From the NCBI RefSeq assembly GCF_049445795.1, contig NZ_JBMSDT010000004.1, positions 372,001 to 436,000 on the forward strand: 64,000 bases of DNA. Reading direction: 5' to 3'. Of this stretch, positions 15,318 to 24,101 are shown piece by piece. Within the stretch, counting starts at the first letter, position 1, and every line of letters begins with the position of its first letter. Below the pieces are notes generated by a model. The model was not told the DNA's origin, searched no databases, and was given only the letters and a program-made list of their open reading frames with translations. The position numbers and the translations under genes are program-made. The stretch comes from Larkinella sp049445795 (lineage in GTDB: Bacteria; Bacteroidota; Bacteroidia; Cytophagales; Spirosomataceae).

Positions 15318-15490
15318 CCCTGTCGTTCTTTCCGGCCCAGGGTGATTAGGACAACGCCCAGCAAAATGATCAGGGCGGCCAGAACCGAGGTAATTGTCAG
15401 GGTCTCGCCCGCAAAGGCCCAGCCCAGCAGCATAGCCACGACGGGATTGACGTAAGCGTAGGTGGATACCAGTTGGGGCGGGGTGGAGCG
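15314..15490 (-). pseudogene. C-terminal fragment of an EamA/DMT-family transporter
   Basis: Read leftwards, the sequence encodes PPQLVSTYAYVNPVVAMLLG, then WAFAGETLTITSVLAALIIL and LGVVLITLGRKERQG with a stop at 15314-15316. This is the last 50-60 residues of a DMT exporter, closely matching the end of the intact one encoded at 24210-25154 (VVSTYAYVNPVIAVLLG). Homology stops at the end of the amidase gene at 15498, with no room for the other nine helices, so a deletion has joined the two. Its stop overlaps that of the convergent NIPSNAP gene. Confidence 0.75.
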
Positions 15491-15497
15491 TTTCGGA

Positions 15498-16226
15498 CTA
15501 TAGAAGTTGGGCCGTCACCTCCTGCGTTGCCGTGTCGAGCATCAGCAAGCCCACACTGGTGTCGTCGAGTTGCCCGAGCAACTTGCCCTGTTCGTTCCAA
15601 ATGGCGGATTGCCCGGCCGCCCGAAAACCGTCCTGTTCGCCCACGCTGTTGACCATCAAAACGGTCAGACCGTGGGTGCGGGCAATGTCGGCCAGGCGTT
15701 CGGCGGCTTTCGCAACGCCCTCAGCGGTTTTGGCGACACTGGCCAGGTAAAGGTTGGCACCGTTCCGAACCGACTGTTCCGCATGCTCGGGCACCGACAG
15801 TTCGTAGCAAATAGCCAGGGCAACCTTCGTTGGATTTTCCGACAAAAAAAACGCCTGCTCGCCGTGGACAAAATACGGTTTTTCATCGTCGTGCAGGTAT
15901 TGTTTAAAATACACCTGACGGGTTTGCCGGGGTTGAAAAAGTAGCAGGCTGATATGGACACCGGCATCACTTTGGGTTGGCATTCCGATGCCGACAGTGA
16001 TTTGGTGACGGTCACTAAGCGTCTGAAAATCATCGAACTGACGGTCGTCCGGCGCGGTGGCCAGATCAGCCGCCAGCGACGGTTCGTAGCCGGTCAGCGA
16101 GAGTTCCGGAAAAACAATCAGATCCGCACCTCGCCCAACCGCCCGGTCGATGAGCTGCTGGTGTTGCTGGCGGTTTTGCGCAATGGCTCCTTTGACCGGA
16201 CGGGTTTGGGCAAGGCAAATGATCAT
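15498..16226 (-). CDS. Carbon-nitrogen hydrolase (nitrilase superfamily)
   Basis: 242 residues with the nitrilase catalytic triad: Glu41 in FPELSLTGYEP, Lys108 in YFKQYLHDDE and Cys140 in LAICYELSVPEH. Enzymes of this superfamily hydrolyse amides or nitriles in the cytoplasm; this branch is close to predicted omega-amidase/N-carbamoyl hydrolase types, and the substrate cannot be read from the sequence. The protein is slightly short at its C-terminus, where the gene abuts a transporter remnant, so the last residues may have been altered by that deletion. The gene lies 18 bases after the DUF3050 gene on the same strand, so the two are probably co-transcribed. Confidence 0.85.
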   Translation of the reverse strand: MIICLAQTRPVKGAIAQNRQQHQQLIDRAVGRGADLIVFPELSLTGYEPSLAADLATAPDDRQFDDFQTLSDRHQITVGIGMPTQSDAGVHISLLLFQPRQTRQVYFKQYLHDDEKPYFVHGEQAFFLSENPTKVALAICYELSVPEHAEQSVRNGANLYLASVAKTAEGVAKAAERLADIARTHGLTVLMVNSVGEQDGFRAAGQSAIWNEQGKLLGQLDDTSVGLLMLDTATQEVTAQLL

Positions 16227-16244
16227 GCGAAATGTGTTTTTTAA

Positions 16245-17042
16245 TCAGGTCAACTGAGGCAGCACTTCCGGCTGTTCGGCAAGCTGGCGGGCAACGCCAT
16301 CCCAGAGCCGGATGCGTTTTCGGAGCGCATCGATGGTAGCGCGTTCGGCTTCCTGCCATAAATCGTTGTTATCACCACAAAGATTGGCAGTCATTTGTAG
16401 TGCCAGGTGGCTGTGGTGGTCGCCGTCTACTTCAATGTGCCGTTCCAGGTAATACTTAAAAATAGACACCGTCTCCGGGAAACGGTGGTGGATGTCGTTG
16501 ATGATCGCGAAAAACATGCCCGGAATCAGGTCTTCACGCCCGAACGTAAACACGGCGGATTGCACATGCGGTTTGTCGGTAGCAATGACCCGAAAGGTAA
16601 AGTCTACGAAATCCCGGGCTTCAATGGGGGTTTGGGCAGCCTGAAAAGCTGCGTCCAGCTTGCCGGTTTGTTGCAGGGTAGCGGTGAAGGTTTCAAGGGA
16701 AGCGGTGTCGGCTCCACATTGCCGCATGGCTTCCTGATACAGCTCAAAATGACTTTTCCGATTTCCATTCGGATCGACATCCGACTCTTCTCCGGTTACG
16801 ATTTCGTTGATTAAAAACCGTGTGTCGGCCGAACCCGTCGGGAACCAGGGTACGTTTGTACAAGTCAACTTGTTTTGCAGGGTTTTAAGGAGGGACATGA
16901 AATCCCAGACGGCATAACTGTGAAAATGCATGAAAACTTTTAGGTCGTCCAGATCATGCATCTGGGTGTAGACCGGATGGTGAATAATTTCCTGCCGGAG
17001 CGGCTCGATCGTTGATTTGAGTAGTTCAATCCGTTCGTTCAT
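16245..17042 (-). CDS. DUF3050 (heme-oxygenase-like fold) protein
   Basis: 265 residues matching the DUF3050 family: early HPVYTQMHDLDDLKVFMHFH, then AVWDFMSLLKTLQ, NEIVTGEESDVD and the His-rich LERHIEVDGDHHSHLAL near 210. The conserved His/Glu/Asp pattern is that of heme-oxygenase-like di-metal or cofactor-binding helical proteins; the reaction is unknown. Upstream of the nitrilase-family gene in the same orientation. The 237-bp gap behind its start (17043-17279) shows no gene. Confidence 0.85.
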   Translation of the reverse strand: MNERIELLKSTIEPLRQEIIHHPVYTQMHDLDDLKVFMHFHSYAVWDFMSLLKTLQNKLTCTNVPWFPTGSADTRFLINEIVTGEESDVDPNGNRKSHFELYQEAMRQCGADTASLETFTATLQQTGKLDAAFQAAQTPIEARDFVDFTFRVIATDKPHVQSAVFTFGREDLIPGMFFAIINDIHHRFPETVSIFKYYLERHIEVDGDHHSHLALQMTANLCGDNNDLWQEAERATIDALRKRIRLWDGVARQLAEQPEVLPQLT

Positions 17043-17279
17043 GGGTCAGTTGTATTTTTTTGATCGGTCAACGCTAAAAATTTCGATTAGAAGCGTTGTT
17101 CGCCATACGTACTGATTTTGGGCGCGGATAGTTTCCCTTTGGTGGCGGTTTTCTAATTTATTTGATCATCAAGCAGCTCATGCGAGCGACCGTAACGGGA
17201 CGTTGTGAACCCTTCAGCCGGGTTGATAGATGAAAACGTCAGGAGTTTTCGGGTTACTCCGGAAAAAAATGCATCCCGC

Positions 17280-18845
17280 TTAAAGATCTATCTTGTTATC
17301 CAGGTACTCACTGGTTAAAATAGAAACGATGGACGTAAAGGAAACCGGATCTTTTTGATAACCAAAGGCTTCGGCCAGCGTCTGGATGCGGTTATTGTCA
17401 CCCATCGACAGAACCACATCCTTCATCGTAAACTGGCAGGGGTGTTCATACCCCGACGCGTGCGAGATCTCCATAATTTCTTTGGTCATCGTTTTAATGT
17501 AGTTGTAAAACCGCTCACTTTTCAGCGCCGGATCGATCCCTGATTGCAGCCATTTATTTTGAGTTGCTACGCCCGACGGACAGCGGTTGGTGTGACAAAT
17601 CTGGGCCTGAATGCAACCGATGGACAGCATGGCCTCCCGACCGACGTTGATCAGATCGGCACCCATTGCAAAGGCCATGATGGCTGATTCGGGCAGTCCA
17701 AGTTTTCCCGACCCAATGAAGGTAATCCTATTTGTAAGGCCCCTTTTCTGAAAAATCTGGTAAATTTTGGAAAAACCGTACACAAACGGCAGTGAAACGT
17801 GGTCGGCAAAGGAGGGAGGAGCAGCACCGGTACCACCTTCTCCACCGTCGATGGTGATAAAATCGGGGCCCTGGCCGGTTTCCAGCATGTAATCAGCCAG
17901 TTCTTCCCATAGTTCGAGTTTGCCCACCGCCGACTTGATGCCCACGGGCAACCCGGTATTTTCGGCCATTGCTTCAATGAATCCGACCATGCCCGGAATG
18001 TCGGAGAACATGCTGTGAGCAGCGGGTGAAATCACATCTTTACCCATCGGAACATGCCGGATTTCGGAAATCTCGGGCGTAATTTTGGCCGCCGGTAACA
18101 CCCCGCCTTTACCCGGTTTGGCCCCCTGCGACAATTTCAGTTCGAGCATCCGCACAAATGGGTTGGAATTGACCAGTTTCACCAGTTTTTCCATGACAAA
18201 GTTACCGTCGTCATCCCGAATGCCGAAATACGCCGTCCCGATATTGACAACCACATCGGCTCCGAATTTATGGTAGGGTGACAACCCGCCCTCGCCGGTA
18301 TTGTGATAACACCCAAACTTTTTGGCTCCCTTGTTCAACGATTCAATGGCTGTGGCCGACAGCGAGCCGTAGCTCATCCCGCTAATGTTGACGATCGAAC
18401 GCGGCAGGTATGGCCGTCGGCGTTTGTGAAACAGGCCAATCACTTTTGCCGCCGGAGCGCTGTAGGGCGCGTGGCAATTCGGATCGTCGGGCGGAAGCTG
18501 TAAGGGCAACAGCGCCGGTTTGATGAAAATATAGCCGGGACTATGAATGTCCTGATCGGTGCCGAAGCCCTGGAAATTATTTTCCTGTTTGGACGACGCA
18601 TAAATCCAGGCCCGCTGCTGCCGGTTGAACGGCAATTCTTCCCGGTTATTGGCCACAATGTATTGCCGAAGTTCCGGACCAAAGCTTTCCAGAAAATACC
18701 GGATATTGCCGACAACGGGAAAGTTGTGCCGGATCGTGTGCTTCCTTTGGGAAATGTCGTAGAGCCCTACGACTGCAAGGCTAAGCAGGAGCCATCCCCA
18801 CCAGGGAAGGTTACCCAGAAAAATCAGGAGTTCCAACAGCATCAA
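17280..18845 (-). CDS. FMN-binding glutamate-synthase-family protein
   Basis: 521 residues. An N-terminal membrane helix (WWGWLLLSLAVVGLYDI) is followed by a GltS-like TIM barrel: SGMSYGSLSATAIESLNKGA, the glycine-rich EGGLSPYHKFGAD, TIDGGEGGTGAAPPSFADHV, and the cluster CIQAQICHTNRCPSGVATQ, whose three Cys (Cx5Cx4C) match the 3Fe-4S site of glutamate synthase. No amidotransferase domain is present, so ammonia-releasing glutaminase activity is lacking, as in other stand-alone members whose substrate is unproven. Probably a membrane-attached flavoprotein. It follows aroA with a hairpin between them. Confidence 0.88.
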   Translation of the reverse strand: MMLLELLIFLGNLPWWGWLLLSLAVVGLYDISQRKHTIRHNFPVVGNIRYFLESFGPELRQYIVANNREELPFNRQQRAWIYASSKQENNFQGFGTDQDIHSPGYIFIKPALLPLQLPPDDPNCHAPYSAPAAKVIGLFHKRRRPYLPRSIVNISGMSYGSLSATAIESLNKGAKKFGCYHNTGEGGLSPYHKFGADVVVNIGTAYFGIRDDDGNFVMEKLVKLVNSNPFVRMLELKLSQGAKPGKGGVLPAAKITPEISEIRHVPMGKDVISPAAHSMFSDIPGMVGFIEAMAENTGLPVGIKSAVGKLELWEELADYMLETGQGPDFITIDGGEGGTGAAPPSFADHVSLPFVYGFSKIYQIFQKRGLTNRITFIGSGKLGLPESAIMAFAMGADLINVGREAMLSIGCIQAQICHTNRCPSGVATQNKWLQSGIDPALKSERFYNYIKTMTKEIMEISHASGYEHPCQFTMKDVVLSMGDNNRIQTLAEAFGYQKDPVSFTSIVSILTSEYLDNKIDL

Positions 18846-18911
18846 GGTTCAGTGAGTGCCGTAAAAATACCAAAAACCGGCAATCCTACACTGTCCCAAT
18901 CCCGTTTCCTT

Positions 18912-18934
18912 GCCCAAGCCCGCAGGGCTTGGGC
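18912..18934. terminator. Perfect hairpin between aroA and the glutamate-synthase-like gene
   Basis: GCCCAAGCCC and GGGCTTGGGC form a perfect 10-bp GC-rich stem with a 3-nt loop, 27 bases after the aroA stop. There is no T-run, so it may be a stabilising or pausing structure rather than a strong terminator. Confidence 0.5.
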
Positions 18935-18960
18935 TCTGTGGTCGCTGAGAAGTATGGGGA

Positions 18961-20295
18961 TTAATCCACTATCCGAACCCCGGCCACCTTGGCCACATCC
19001 TCCCAGAACGAAGGATACGACTTGGCAACCACACCCGGTTCTTCAATGATCACTTCCTGGCGCATGACCACGGGGGCAAACGCCATCGCCATCCGGTGAT
19101 CTTCATAAGTCGCAATGCTGGGGGCAGTGGGCAGAGGGGATTGTGCATAGGGCCTAGGGCTCTGGGCAGAGGGTACGGTGCGAACCACATATTTTCGTCC
19201 CTCAGCCCCCAGCCCTTTGCCCAAATCCCTCTGCCCCATGCCCTCTGCCCCTTGCCCCGAGCCCTCTACCACTTCCACCAACTCGGCACCGATTTTTTTC
19301 AATTCGGTCTGGAGGGCAAAAACGCGGTCGGTTTCCTTAATTTTCAGACTTTCGATACCGGTCAGCGTCAGCGGAATATTCTTTACTGCGCAGCAAACCG
19401 CCACCGTCTGGGCCAGGTCGGGACAGTCGGTAAAGTCCCAGGCCAGGGAGGATTCGGCCGGTATTTTCGTCAGGATGACACCCTGCTCCGTAAACTGGCT
19501 GGTAACGCCGAGCGGGCGCATGATGTCGACAATGGCACTGTCGCCCTGCAAGGAATTTTCCTTTAAACCAAGGAGTTCAATTTCAGCCGAATCGTCCTGC
19601 GCCAGCGCCAGCATGCTATACCAGTAACTGGCTCCCGACCAGTCGGATTCGATGCTGTAGTCGGTGGGTATATAAGGTGTGGCCGGAACCGTAATGGTTT
19701 TGTTCGTCCAATCGGCCACGGATTTTACCCCGAAATGTTCCATCTGCCGAAGTGTCATTTCAATGTACGGACGCGAACCGATTTCGCCGGTGAGTTCGAG
19801 GGTCAAGCCGTTGGCCAGGGTAGGGGCAATCATCAGCAAGGCCGAGATGTACTGGCTGCTCACATCGCCCCGGATGGCTAACCGGCTGGTGCCGTTGCTG
19901 GTAAAACCGTTGGTTTGCAGGGGTGGAAAACCGTCGTTTTTCAGGTAGGCAATGTCGGCCCCGAGCTCACGCAGCGCATCCACCAAAATACCAATCGGTC
20001 GTTCGCACATACGGGGCGTTCCGGTCATTGTTTTTTGTTGTCCGGTCACCGCAAAGTACGCTGTCAGAAACCGCATGGTTGTTCCGGCATCCAGCACATC
20101 GGCTACAGCATCCTCCGACTGCAACAGCCGGATCATGGTCTGGGAGTCACGGGCGGCCGACACGTTGTGCAGCCTGCCCCGAAAACCGGTCAGTGCGTTA
20201 ATAATCAGGGCGCGGTTGCTCTCACTTTTGGACGAAGCCAGGGGAATGGTGGCCCGGACGGGCGCAGTCGGCGGGGTTAGACGTACAGCGTTCAA
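18961..20295 (-). CDS. aroA: 3-phosphoshikimate 1-carboxyvinyltransferase (EPSP synthase)
   Basis: Sixth step of the shikimate pathway, joining PEP to shikimate-3-phosphate. 444 residues with family motifs: SKSESNRALIINAL at the N-terminus, LDAGTTMRFLTAYFA, GDVSSQYISALLM, SLKIKETDRVFAL and ATYEDHRMAMAFAP. Between KETDR and YEDHRM there are about 50 extra residues (VEGSGQGAEGMGQRDLGKG and SAQSPRPYAQSPLPTAPS around a native-looking RKYVV strand), encoded by a GC-rich repeat (see that entry). The frame and the catalytic motifs on both sides are kept, so the enzyme is probably active with a surface loop. Adjacent genes are not shikimate genes. Confidence 0.94.
   Translation of the reverse strand: MNAVRLTPPTAPVRATIPLASSKSESNRALIINALTGFRGRLHNVSAARDSQTMIRLLQSEDAVADVLDAGTTMRFLTAYFAVTGQQKTMTGTPRMCERPIGILVDALRELGADIAYLKNDGFPPLQTNGFTSNGTSRLAIRGDVSSQYISALLMIAPTLANGLTLELTGEIGSRPYIEMTLRQMEHFGVKSVADWTNKTITVPATPYIPTDYSIESDWSGASYWYSMLALAQDDSAEIELLGLKENSLQGDSAIVDIMRPLGVTSQFTEQGVILTKIPAESSLAWDFTDCPDLAQTVAVCCAVKNIPLTLTGIESLKIKETDRVFALQTELKKIGAELVEVVEGSGQGAEGMGQRDLGKGLGAEGRKYVVRTVPSAQSPRPYAQSPLPTAPSIATYEDHRMAMAFAPVVMRQEVIIEEPGVVAKSYPSFWEDVAKVAGVRIVD
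19118..19270. repeat. In-frame low-complexity inverted repeat inserted in aroA
   Basis: Two arms rich in GGGCAGAGGG-type units face each other: GGGCAGTGGGCAGAGGGG and later CTGGGCAGAGGG on the left, CCCTCTGCCCCATGCCC and CTCTGCCCCTTGCCCC on the right. They flank about 35 bases that encode RKYVVRTV, which looks like native AroA. Composition and repetition differ sharply from the rest of the gene. Length is a multiple of three, so the frame is preserved. Confidence 0.7.
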
Positions 20296-20378
20296 ATCGG
20301 AAACGAATTGGTGAATTTTTCCGCAAAACTACAGAGAGGAAAGAACAATGAATAATGAATGAAGAAGAATGAAAAGGC

Positions 20379-20470
20379 AATATCGAATATTGAATATCGA
20401 ACACCGAATATCGAAATTAAGTACGGTTTGACTTTCGATATTCGTTATTCATTATTCAATATTCGTTATT
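20379..20470. repeat. AT-rich inverted repeat, TTATTCGATATTCG family, copy 1
   Basis: Arms 20379-20416 and 20433-20470 are 38 bp each and largely complementary, made of GAATATCGAA/TTCGATATTCG units. The repeat fills the gap between the stop of the gene at 20481 and the aroA start. Three related copies occur at 55095, 57738 and 60588. Confidence 0.75.
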
Positions 20471-20480
20471 ATTTTAATAT

Positions 20481-21074
20481 TCAATACGTTTCGAGTACTT
20501 TGAGCCGGTTGTTTTTGTTAATTCGGTAGCGCGGAAAACTCAGCTTGTAGCAAATCGCACCGAGGGCAATCAGGACCGCTGGCACTCTCAGGGCGCGGGT
20601 GTCGGCCGCGAGCCGTTTTTCCTGGCGAGACACGTTGACCACATCCGCCACGAAGAACAGCGTTCCGGCGATGGGAAAGAGGTAAGTGCCCTGTGTGATG
20701 AATGGAATCTGCCGATTGACGTAGATCTTCTCAATCTTGTCGAGTCGGAAATGAACGGTTTCGGGTAGAAATGTATTCGGATCTTCCAGGATCAGCATGA
20801 GCGTCGTGTCGGTGACGCCGTAGATGGGTTCTCGGTATTTTTTGCCGTCGTATTTAAACTTGATTTCCTCGTTCGGGAAAAACCGGTGACGCTGAAAACC
20901 ACCGATCCGCCCCGTCACATCCAGCGCGAGGTACTTCTGACCCGGTTTAAGCAGGGCGACATAAGGCGATTTCTGCTTGATCATCAACGAGTCGACCGAA
21001 AGCGTATCGCTCTGAGCGCAGAGGGTCTGAACCAAAAGCAGGAGAAAAACCGTCGTGAGCAGGGATCGAATCAT
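20481..21074 (-). CDS. Hypothetical exported protein with C-terminal membrane segments
   Basis: 197 residues with a signal peptide (MIRSLLTTVFLLLLVQTLCAQ), a beta-rich middle (KYLALDVTGRIGGFQRHRFF, GVTDTTLMLILEDPNTF) and two probable hydrophobic helices near 125-145 (TYLFPIAGTLFFVADVV) and 160-178 (VPAVLIALGAICY). Not recognised beyond a Bacteroidota-type envelope protein. It stands between aroA and the DUF4139 gene in the same orientation, with inverted repeats on both sides, so it may be a separate transcription unit. Confidence 0.75.
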   Translation of the reverse strand: MIRSLLTTVFLLLLVQTLCAQSDTLSVDSLMIKQKSPYVALLKPGQKYLALDVTGRIGGFQRHRFFPNEEIKFKYDGKKYREPIYGVTDTTLMLILEDPNTFLPETVHFRLDKIEKIYVNRQIPFITQGTYLFPIAGTLFFVADVVNVSRQEKRLAADTRALRVPAVLIALGAICYKLSFPRYRINKNNRLKVLETY

Positions 21075-21128
21075 ACCCCAATAAACGACAAACCGAGCAA
21101 AAAGTACCGTTTGGAACTCGGATTTAAT

Positions 21129-21169
21129 AGATTTAGCGGATTGGTAAGGATATAAAATCCGTTAAATCT
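21129..21169. terminator. Inverted repeat after the DUF4139 gene
   Basis: AGATTTAGCGGATT (21129-21142) and AATCCGTTAAATCT (21156-21169) pair over 14 bp with one mismatch, 25 bases beyond the stop of the leftward gene at 21194. A transcription-ending or mRNA-stabilising role is inferred. Confidence 0.5.
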
Positions 21170-21193
21170 GTCCAATCAGCGTTCCTAGCTTTC

Positions 21194-22849
21194 TTACTGT
21201 GCATTCACCAACTGCTTCCCTTTCGGATATTTGATCGTGTACCGGAAAACGAGGTCACGGCTTTCACCCGGTTTCAGGGCCAGATTCCAGGTCAGGCGAC
21301 CGGTTTCGGCGTTGTGTTCCGCTCCGGCCCGGTCGTCCAGTTCCACCTCGATCCGGCTATCGGTCGAAACCGGAATTTGGTCGAAAACCGTCAGACTAAC
21401 GGGTTCGGCTTTTGTGTTCCGCACCGAGATCTTGTACGAATAACTATCGCGAACCGACGAACTTAGACCTTTTCGGCTGCTGAAATCCTGCGTTTTTTCG
21501 CGTTTTACCACAATCTTTTTGTCACGGCCCAGCCCGAGCGCCAGCGTGTCGCCAGCTTGTTGCAGATTCACCTGCGACTCGCCGACGTAGGTGCCTTCGA
21601 AATACGTCCGGGCGATGCCATTCAGGAGATTTAGCTTCTCCCAGCCACTCAGCGTTGCCACCAGAAACGCATCCGAATCAACTTTGGGCGTGGCCGTATA
21701 CCGGTAGGTAGCCGGTAATTCGCCAGACTGAATATCAACGACTTGTGGTCGGTTGTTCGACAAAACCGTATACGGAACCGAAATGTCGAACCGAACACTC
21801 GTCGGCTGCTCGCTGACCTGCGTAAAATTGGCCGTCGTAGCCAGATCAGCGGCCGGGGCGGCTGCTTCGGCTACGGCCGACTCCGACTGTCTGAACTGTG
21901 CTTTGGCCCGAATGGAAGCGTTCTGCAGAACGGGGCGAGGTTCGTAAAAACCGACAAACTGCGTCTCCAGTTGCGGTTGGGTACCGGGCAGGGCGGGGTT
22001 GGCGGTCGAAAGGGTCAGCCGGACGTTCTGCCAGTCGAAACCGGTGTTCTGGTAGACATTGGCTTTGTAGACCAGGGTCGCCGGGCTTTTGGTGTCACGC
22101 ACCCGGATGTCATAAAACGGCACCCACCCGGCATCGTTGACGACATAGCTCAAGGCCAGATCGACGGTTGTGCGGTTTTTGGCCGAAATCGTCACTTCAA
22201 TTTCACCAACCGGCCGTTCGCGTTTGGCGTTCTGCTCCCGGACCTGGCCTTCGAGCCGATCCACTTTTTTCTTTTGCTCCTGCACGATTTTTTCGAGCGC
22301 GAGCAGTTTTTTCCCCACTTCGGTCAGGCGTTTCCGGAAAAAGTCGGCCATGTCTTCCACATCGTCCACAATGGTGCCTTTTTCGGTTCCCACTTTCTGG
22401 TTCGCCAGCACCATTTTTTTTTCGTTTTCCAATACCTCTTTCTGAAGCAGGTGTTCGTCGTAGGTTTCGCGGGCGGCACGCAGCGAATCTTCCAGCCGTT
22501 GCAGCGAAACCGGTTTAGGGACTTTCGTCAGAAAGTTGGTCCGAAACTGAACGCCCTGGATAACGGCGTCGCCCCGGTCTGGATTGACCCGGTCTGGACT
22601 GACCCGGTCTGGACTGACTTTTCCGCTGACCTGAATGCTCTGCGGATCGGTCTGGGCGGAAGCATTGTCGATGATTAGCCGGGTCGTGCCGGGAGCCAGC
22701 GTGGTCCGGGCCTGGGCGTCGATCTGGGCGCGGTTCAGAAAAACCGTAACGTGCTGAATGGTAGCGCTCAGGCGCTGTTCGTCGTCCTGAGCACAAACTG
22801 AGCTGAACGTCAGGAGGATAGCTATAGCAACGAGATATGTTTTCATCAA
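21194..22849 (-). CDS. DUF4139 (mucoidy-inhibitor MuiA-like) exported protein
   Basis: 551 residues: signal peptide (TYLVAIAILLTFSSVCAQ), an N-terminal DUF4140 domain opening ATIQHVTVFLNRAQIDAQA, a coiled coil of about 80 residues (around 155-225, LLALEKIVQEQKKKVDRLEG) and a C-terminal DUF4139 beta domain (LSYVVNDAGWVPFYDIRV, then DQIPVSTDSRIEVEL and RDLVFRYTIKYPKGK). The family is periplasmic or surface-attached and of unknown function. A 15-bp tandem repeat adds SPDRVSPDRVNPDRG near residue 80. Divergent from the Ldh-family gene. Confidence 0.88.
   Translation of the reverse strand: MMKTYLVAIAILLTFSSVCAQDDEQRLSATIQHVTVFLNRAQIDAQARTTLAPGTTRLIIDNASAQTDPQSIQVSGKVSPDRVSPDRVNPDRGDAVIQGVQFRTNFLTKVPKPVSLQRLEDSLRAARETYDEHLLQKEVLENEKKMVLANQKVGTEKGTIVDDVEDMADFFRKRLTEVGKKLLALEKIVQEQKKKVDRLEGQVREQNAKRERPVGEIEVTISAKNRTTVDLALSYVVNDAGWVPFYDIRVRDTKSPATLVYKANVYQNTGFDWQNVRLTLSTANPALPGTQPQLETQFVGFYEPRPVLQNASIRAKAQFRQSESAVAEAAAPAADLATTANFTQVSEQPTSVRFDISVPYTVLSNNRPQVVDIQSGELPATYRYTATPKVDSDAFLVATLSGWEKLNLLNGIARTYFEGTYVGESQVNLQQAGDTLALGLGRDKKIVVKREKTQDFSSRKGLSSSVRDSYSYKISVRNTKAEPVSLTVFDQIPVSTDSRIEVELDDRAGAEHNAETGRLTWNLALKPGESRDLVFRYTIKYPKGKQLVNAQ
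22574..22618. repeat. Three tandem 15-bp units inside the DUF4139 gene
   Basis: Three copies of CCGGTCTGGAYTGAC in a row encode a repeated S/N-P-D-R-V pentapeptide on the minus strand. The copies are nearly identical, which points to recent slippage; the copy number may vary between strains. Confidence 0.85.
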
Positions 22850-22918
22850 TTCAGGGAGGGAAAAAGATCATTTGGGAATATAGATACGTTTGATGGCGGT
22901 TTCGTTTAGTCAATCGGC

Positions 22919-22926
22919 TACTTTTG
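22919..22926 (+). promoter_or_regulatory. Bacteroidota -7 element TACTTTTG before the Ldh-family gene
   Basis: TACTTTTG fits the TAnnTTTG consensus, 87 bases before the ATG at 23014. A second match, TACGTTTG, lies at 22885-22892. No well-spaced TTTG -33 element is seen for either, so the exact start is uncertain. Confidence 0.4.
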
Positions 22927-23013
22927 CAAAAAAAAGAACCACATACCGGTTTTTATTGTCCACTTTTTTTTCAAACACCCTAACCGATTTCTGGTTAGTC
23001 GGGTGGTCAACCT

Positions 23014-24084
23014 ATGATTCCAGTCGATCAACTCAAAGCGTTTACCAAACAAGTTTTCCTGAAAATAGGCTTTTCCGAGGCCGATGCCGACCTGGCGACG
23101 ACGGTTTTAGTCCAGGCTGATCTCCGGGGCGTCGATTCGCACGGCGTGGCTCGCTTAGCTGGCTACGTTCGGTTGTACGATCACGGCCGACTGAACCCGA
23201 CGCCTGATATCCGGGTCGTACACGAAACGCCGTCCACGGCCGTAGTCGATGGCGACCGGGGTGTTGGGCTGGTGGTCGGGCCGAAAGCCATGCAGGTCGC
23301 CATCGAAAAAGCGCGCGTGGCCGGAACCGGCTGGGTGGCCGTCCGGAATTCCAATCATTTTGGCATTGCAGGCTACCACGCCATGCTGGCGCTCGAACAC
23401 GATATGATCGGGCTGACCATGACCAACGCAGCTCCACTGGTCGCACCTACGTTTTCGCTGGATAAGTTGCTGGGAACCAATCCGATTGCGGTGGCGGTTC
23501 CGGCCCTGACTCAGCCGCCGTTCGTGGCCGACTTTGCTTCGACCGCCGTGGCTTACGGGAAGATGGAGATTTTGCAGCGAAAAGGGCAGTCGGCTCCGCT
23601 GGGCTGGGCGCAGGATGCGGCCGGGCAACCTTCAACGGATGCTAACCCGATCAAAAATGGCGGGGCCTTGTTACCGCTGGGTTCCGACCGCGAACATGGA
23701 AGTCATAAAGGGTACGGTTTAGGCGCGATTGTGGATATTTTCTCCGGTGTCTTGTCAGGGGCCAACTACGGACCGTGGGTGCCGCCCTTTGCCACCGCCG
23801 GTTTTATGGCAGCTCAAGAGGGCGTGGGAGTCGGAACCGGTCATTTTTTCGGGGCAATGCGCGTCGATGCGTTCCGACCAGCGGAGGAGTTCAAGCAGCA
23901 CATGGATACCTGGATTGGGGCGTTCCGAAATGCCCGGGCGGTGGAGGGCAAGCAGGTCCTGATTCCGGGCGATCCGGAGCGCGACATGGAAACCGAGCGC
24001 GAACAGAACGGTCTGCCGCTGATCGAGCCGGTGATTCAAAATCTGCGCGAACTGGCGGAACGGTTTGGCCTGAAATGGAATTAG
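23014..24084 (+). CDS. Ldh-family (malate/L-lactate/ureidoglycolate-type) dehydrogenase
   Basis: 356 residues of the non-Rossmann NAD(P)-dependent Ldh_2 family. Motifs: LRGVDSHGVARL (catalytic His region), RNSNHFGIAGYHAM, LGTNPIAVAVPA, PFVADFASTAVAYGK and DREHGSHKGYGLGAIVDIFSGVLSG. The substrate (malate, lactate, sulfolactate, sugar acid) cannot be fixed by sequence alone. A 36-bp perfect inverted repeat separates it from the transporter gene on its right. It is transcribed away from the DUF4139 gene. Confidence 0.88.
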   Translation: MIPVDQLKAFTKQVFLKIGFSEADADLATTVLVQADLRGVDSHGVARLAGYVRLYDHGRLNPTPDIRVVHETPSTAVVDGDRGVGLVVGPKAMQVAIEKARVAGTGWVAVRNSNHFGIAGYHAMLALEHDMIGLTMTNAAPLVAPTFSLDKLLGTNPIAVAVPALTQPPFVADFASTAVAYGKMEILQRKGQSAPLGWAQDAAGQPSTDANPIKNGGALLPLGSDREHGSHKGYGLGAIVDIFSGVLSGANYGPWVPPFATAGFMAAQEGVGVGTGHFFGAMRVDAFRPAEEFKQHMDTWIGAFRNARAVEGKQVLIPGDPERDMETEREQNGLPLIEPVIQNLRELAERFGLKWN

Positions 24085-24101
24085 TTTAAGAAACAACATT
24101 A

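Noticed and set aside
21743..22678. 311-codon plus-strand frame inside the DUF4139 gene
   Set aside because: Phe/Arg-rich antisense shadow of a recognised protein-coding gene.
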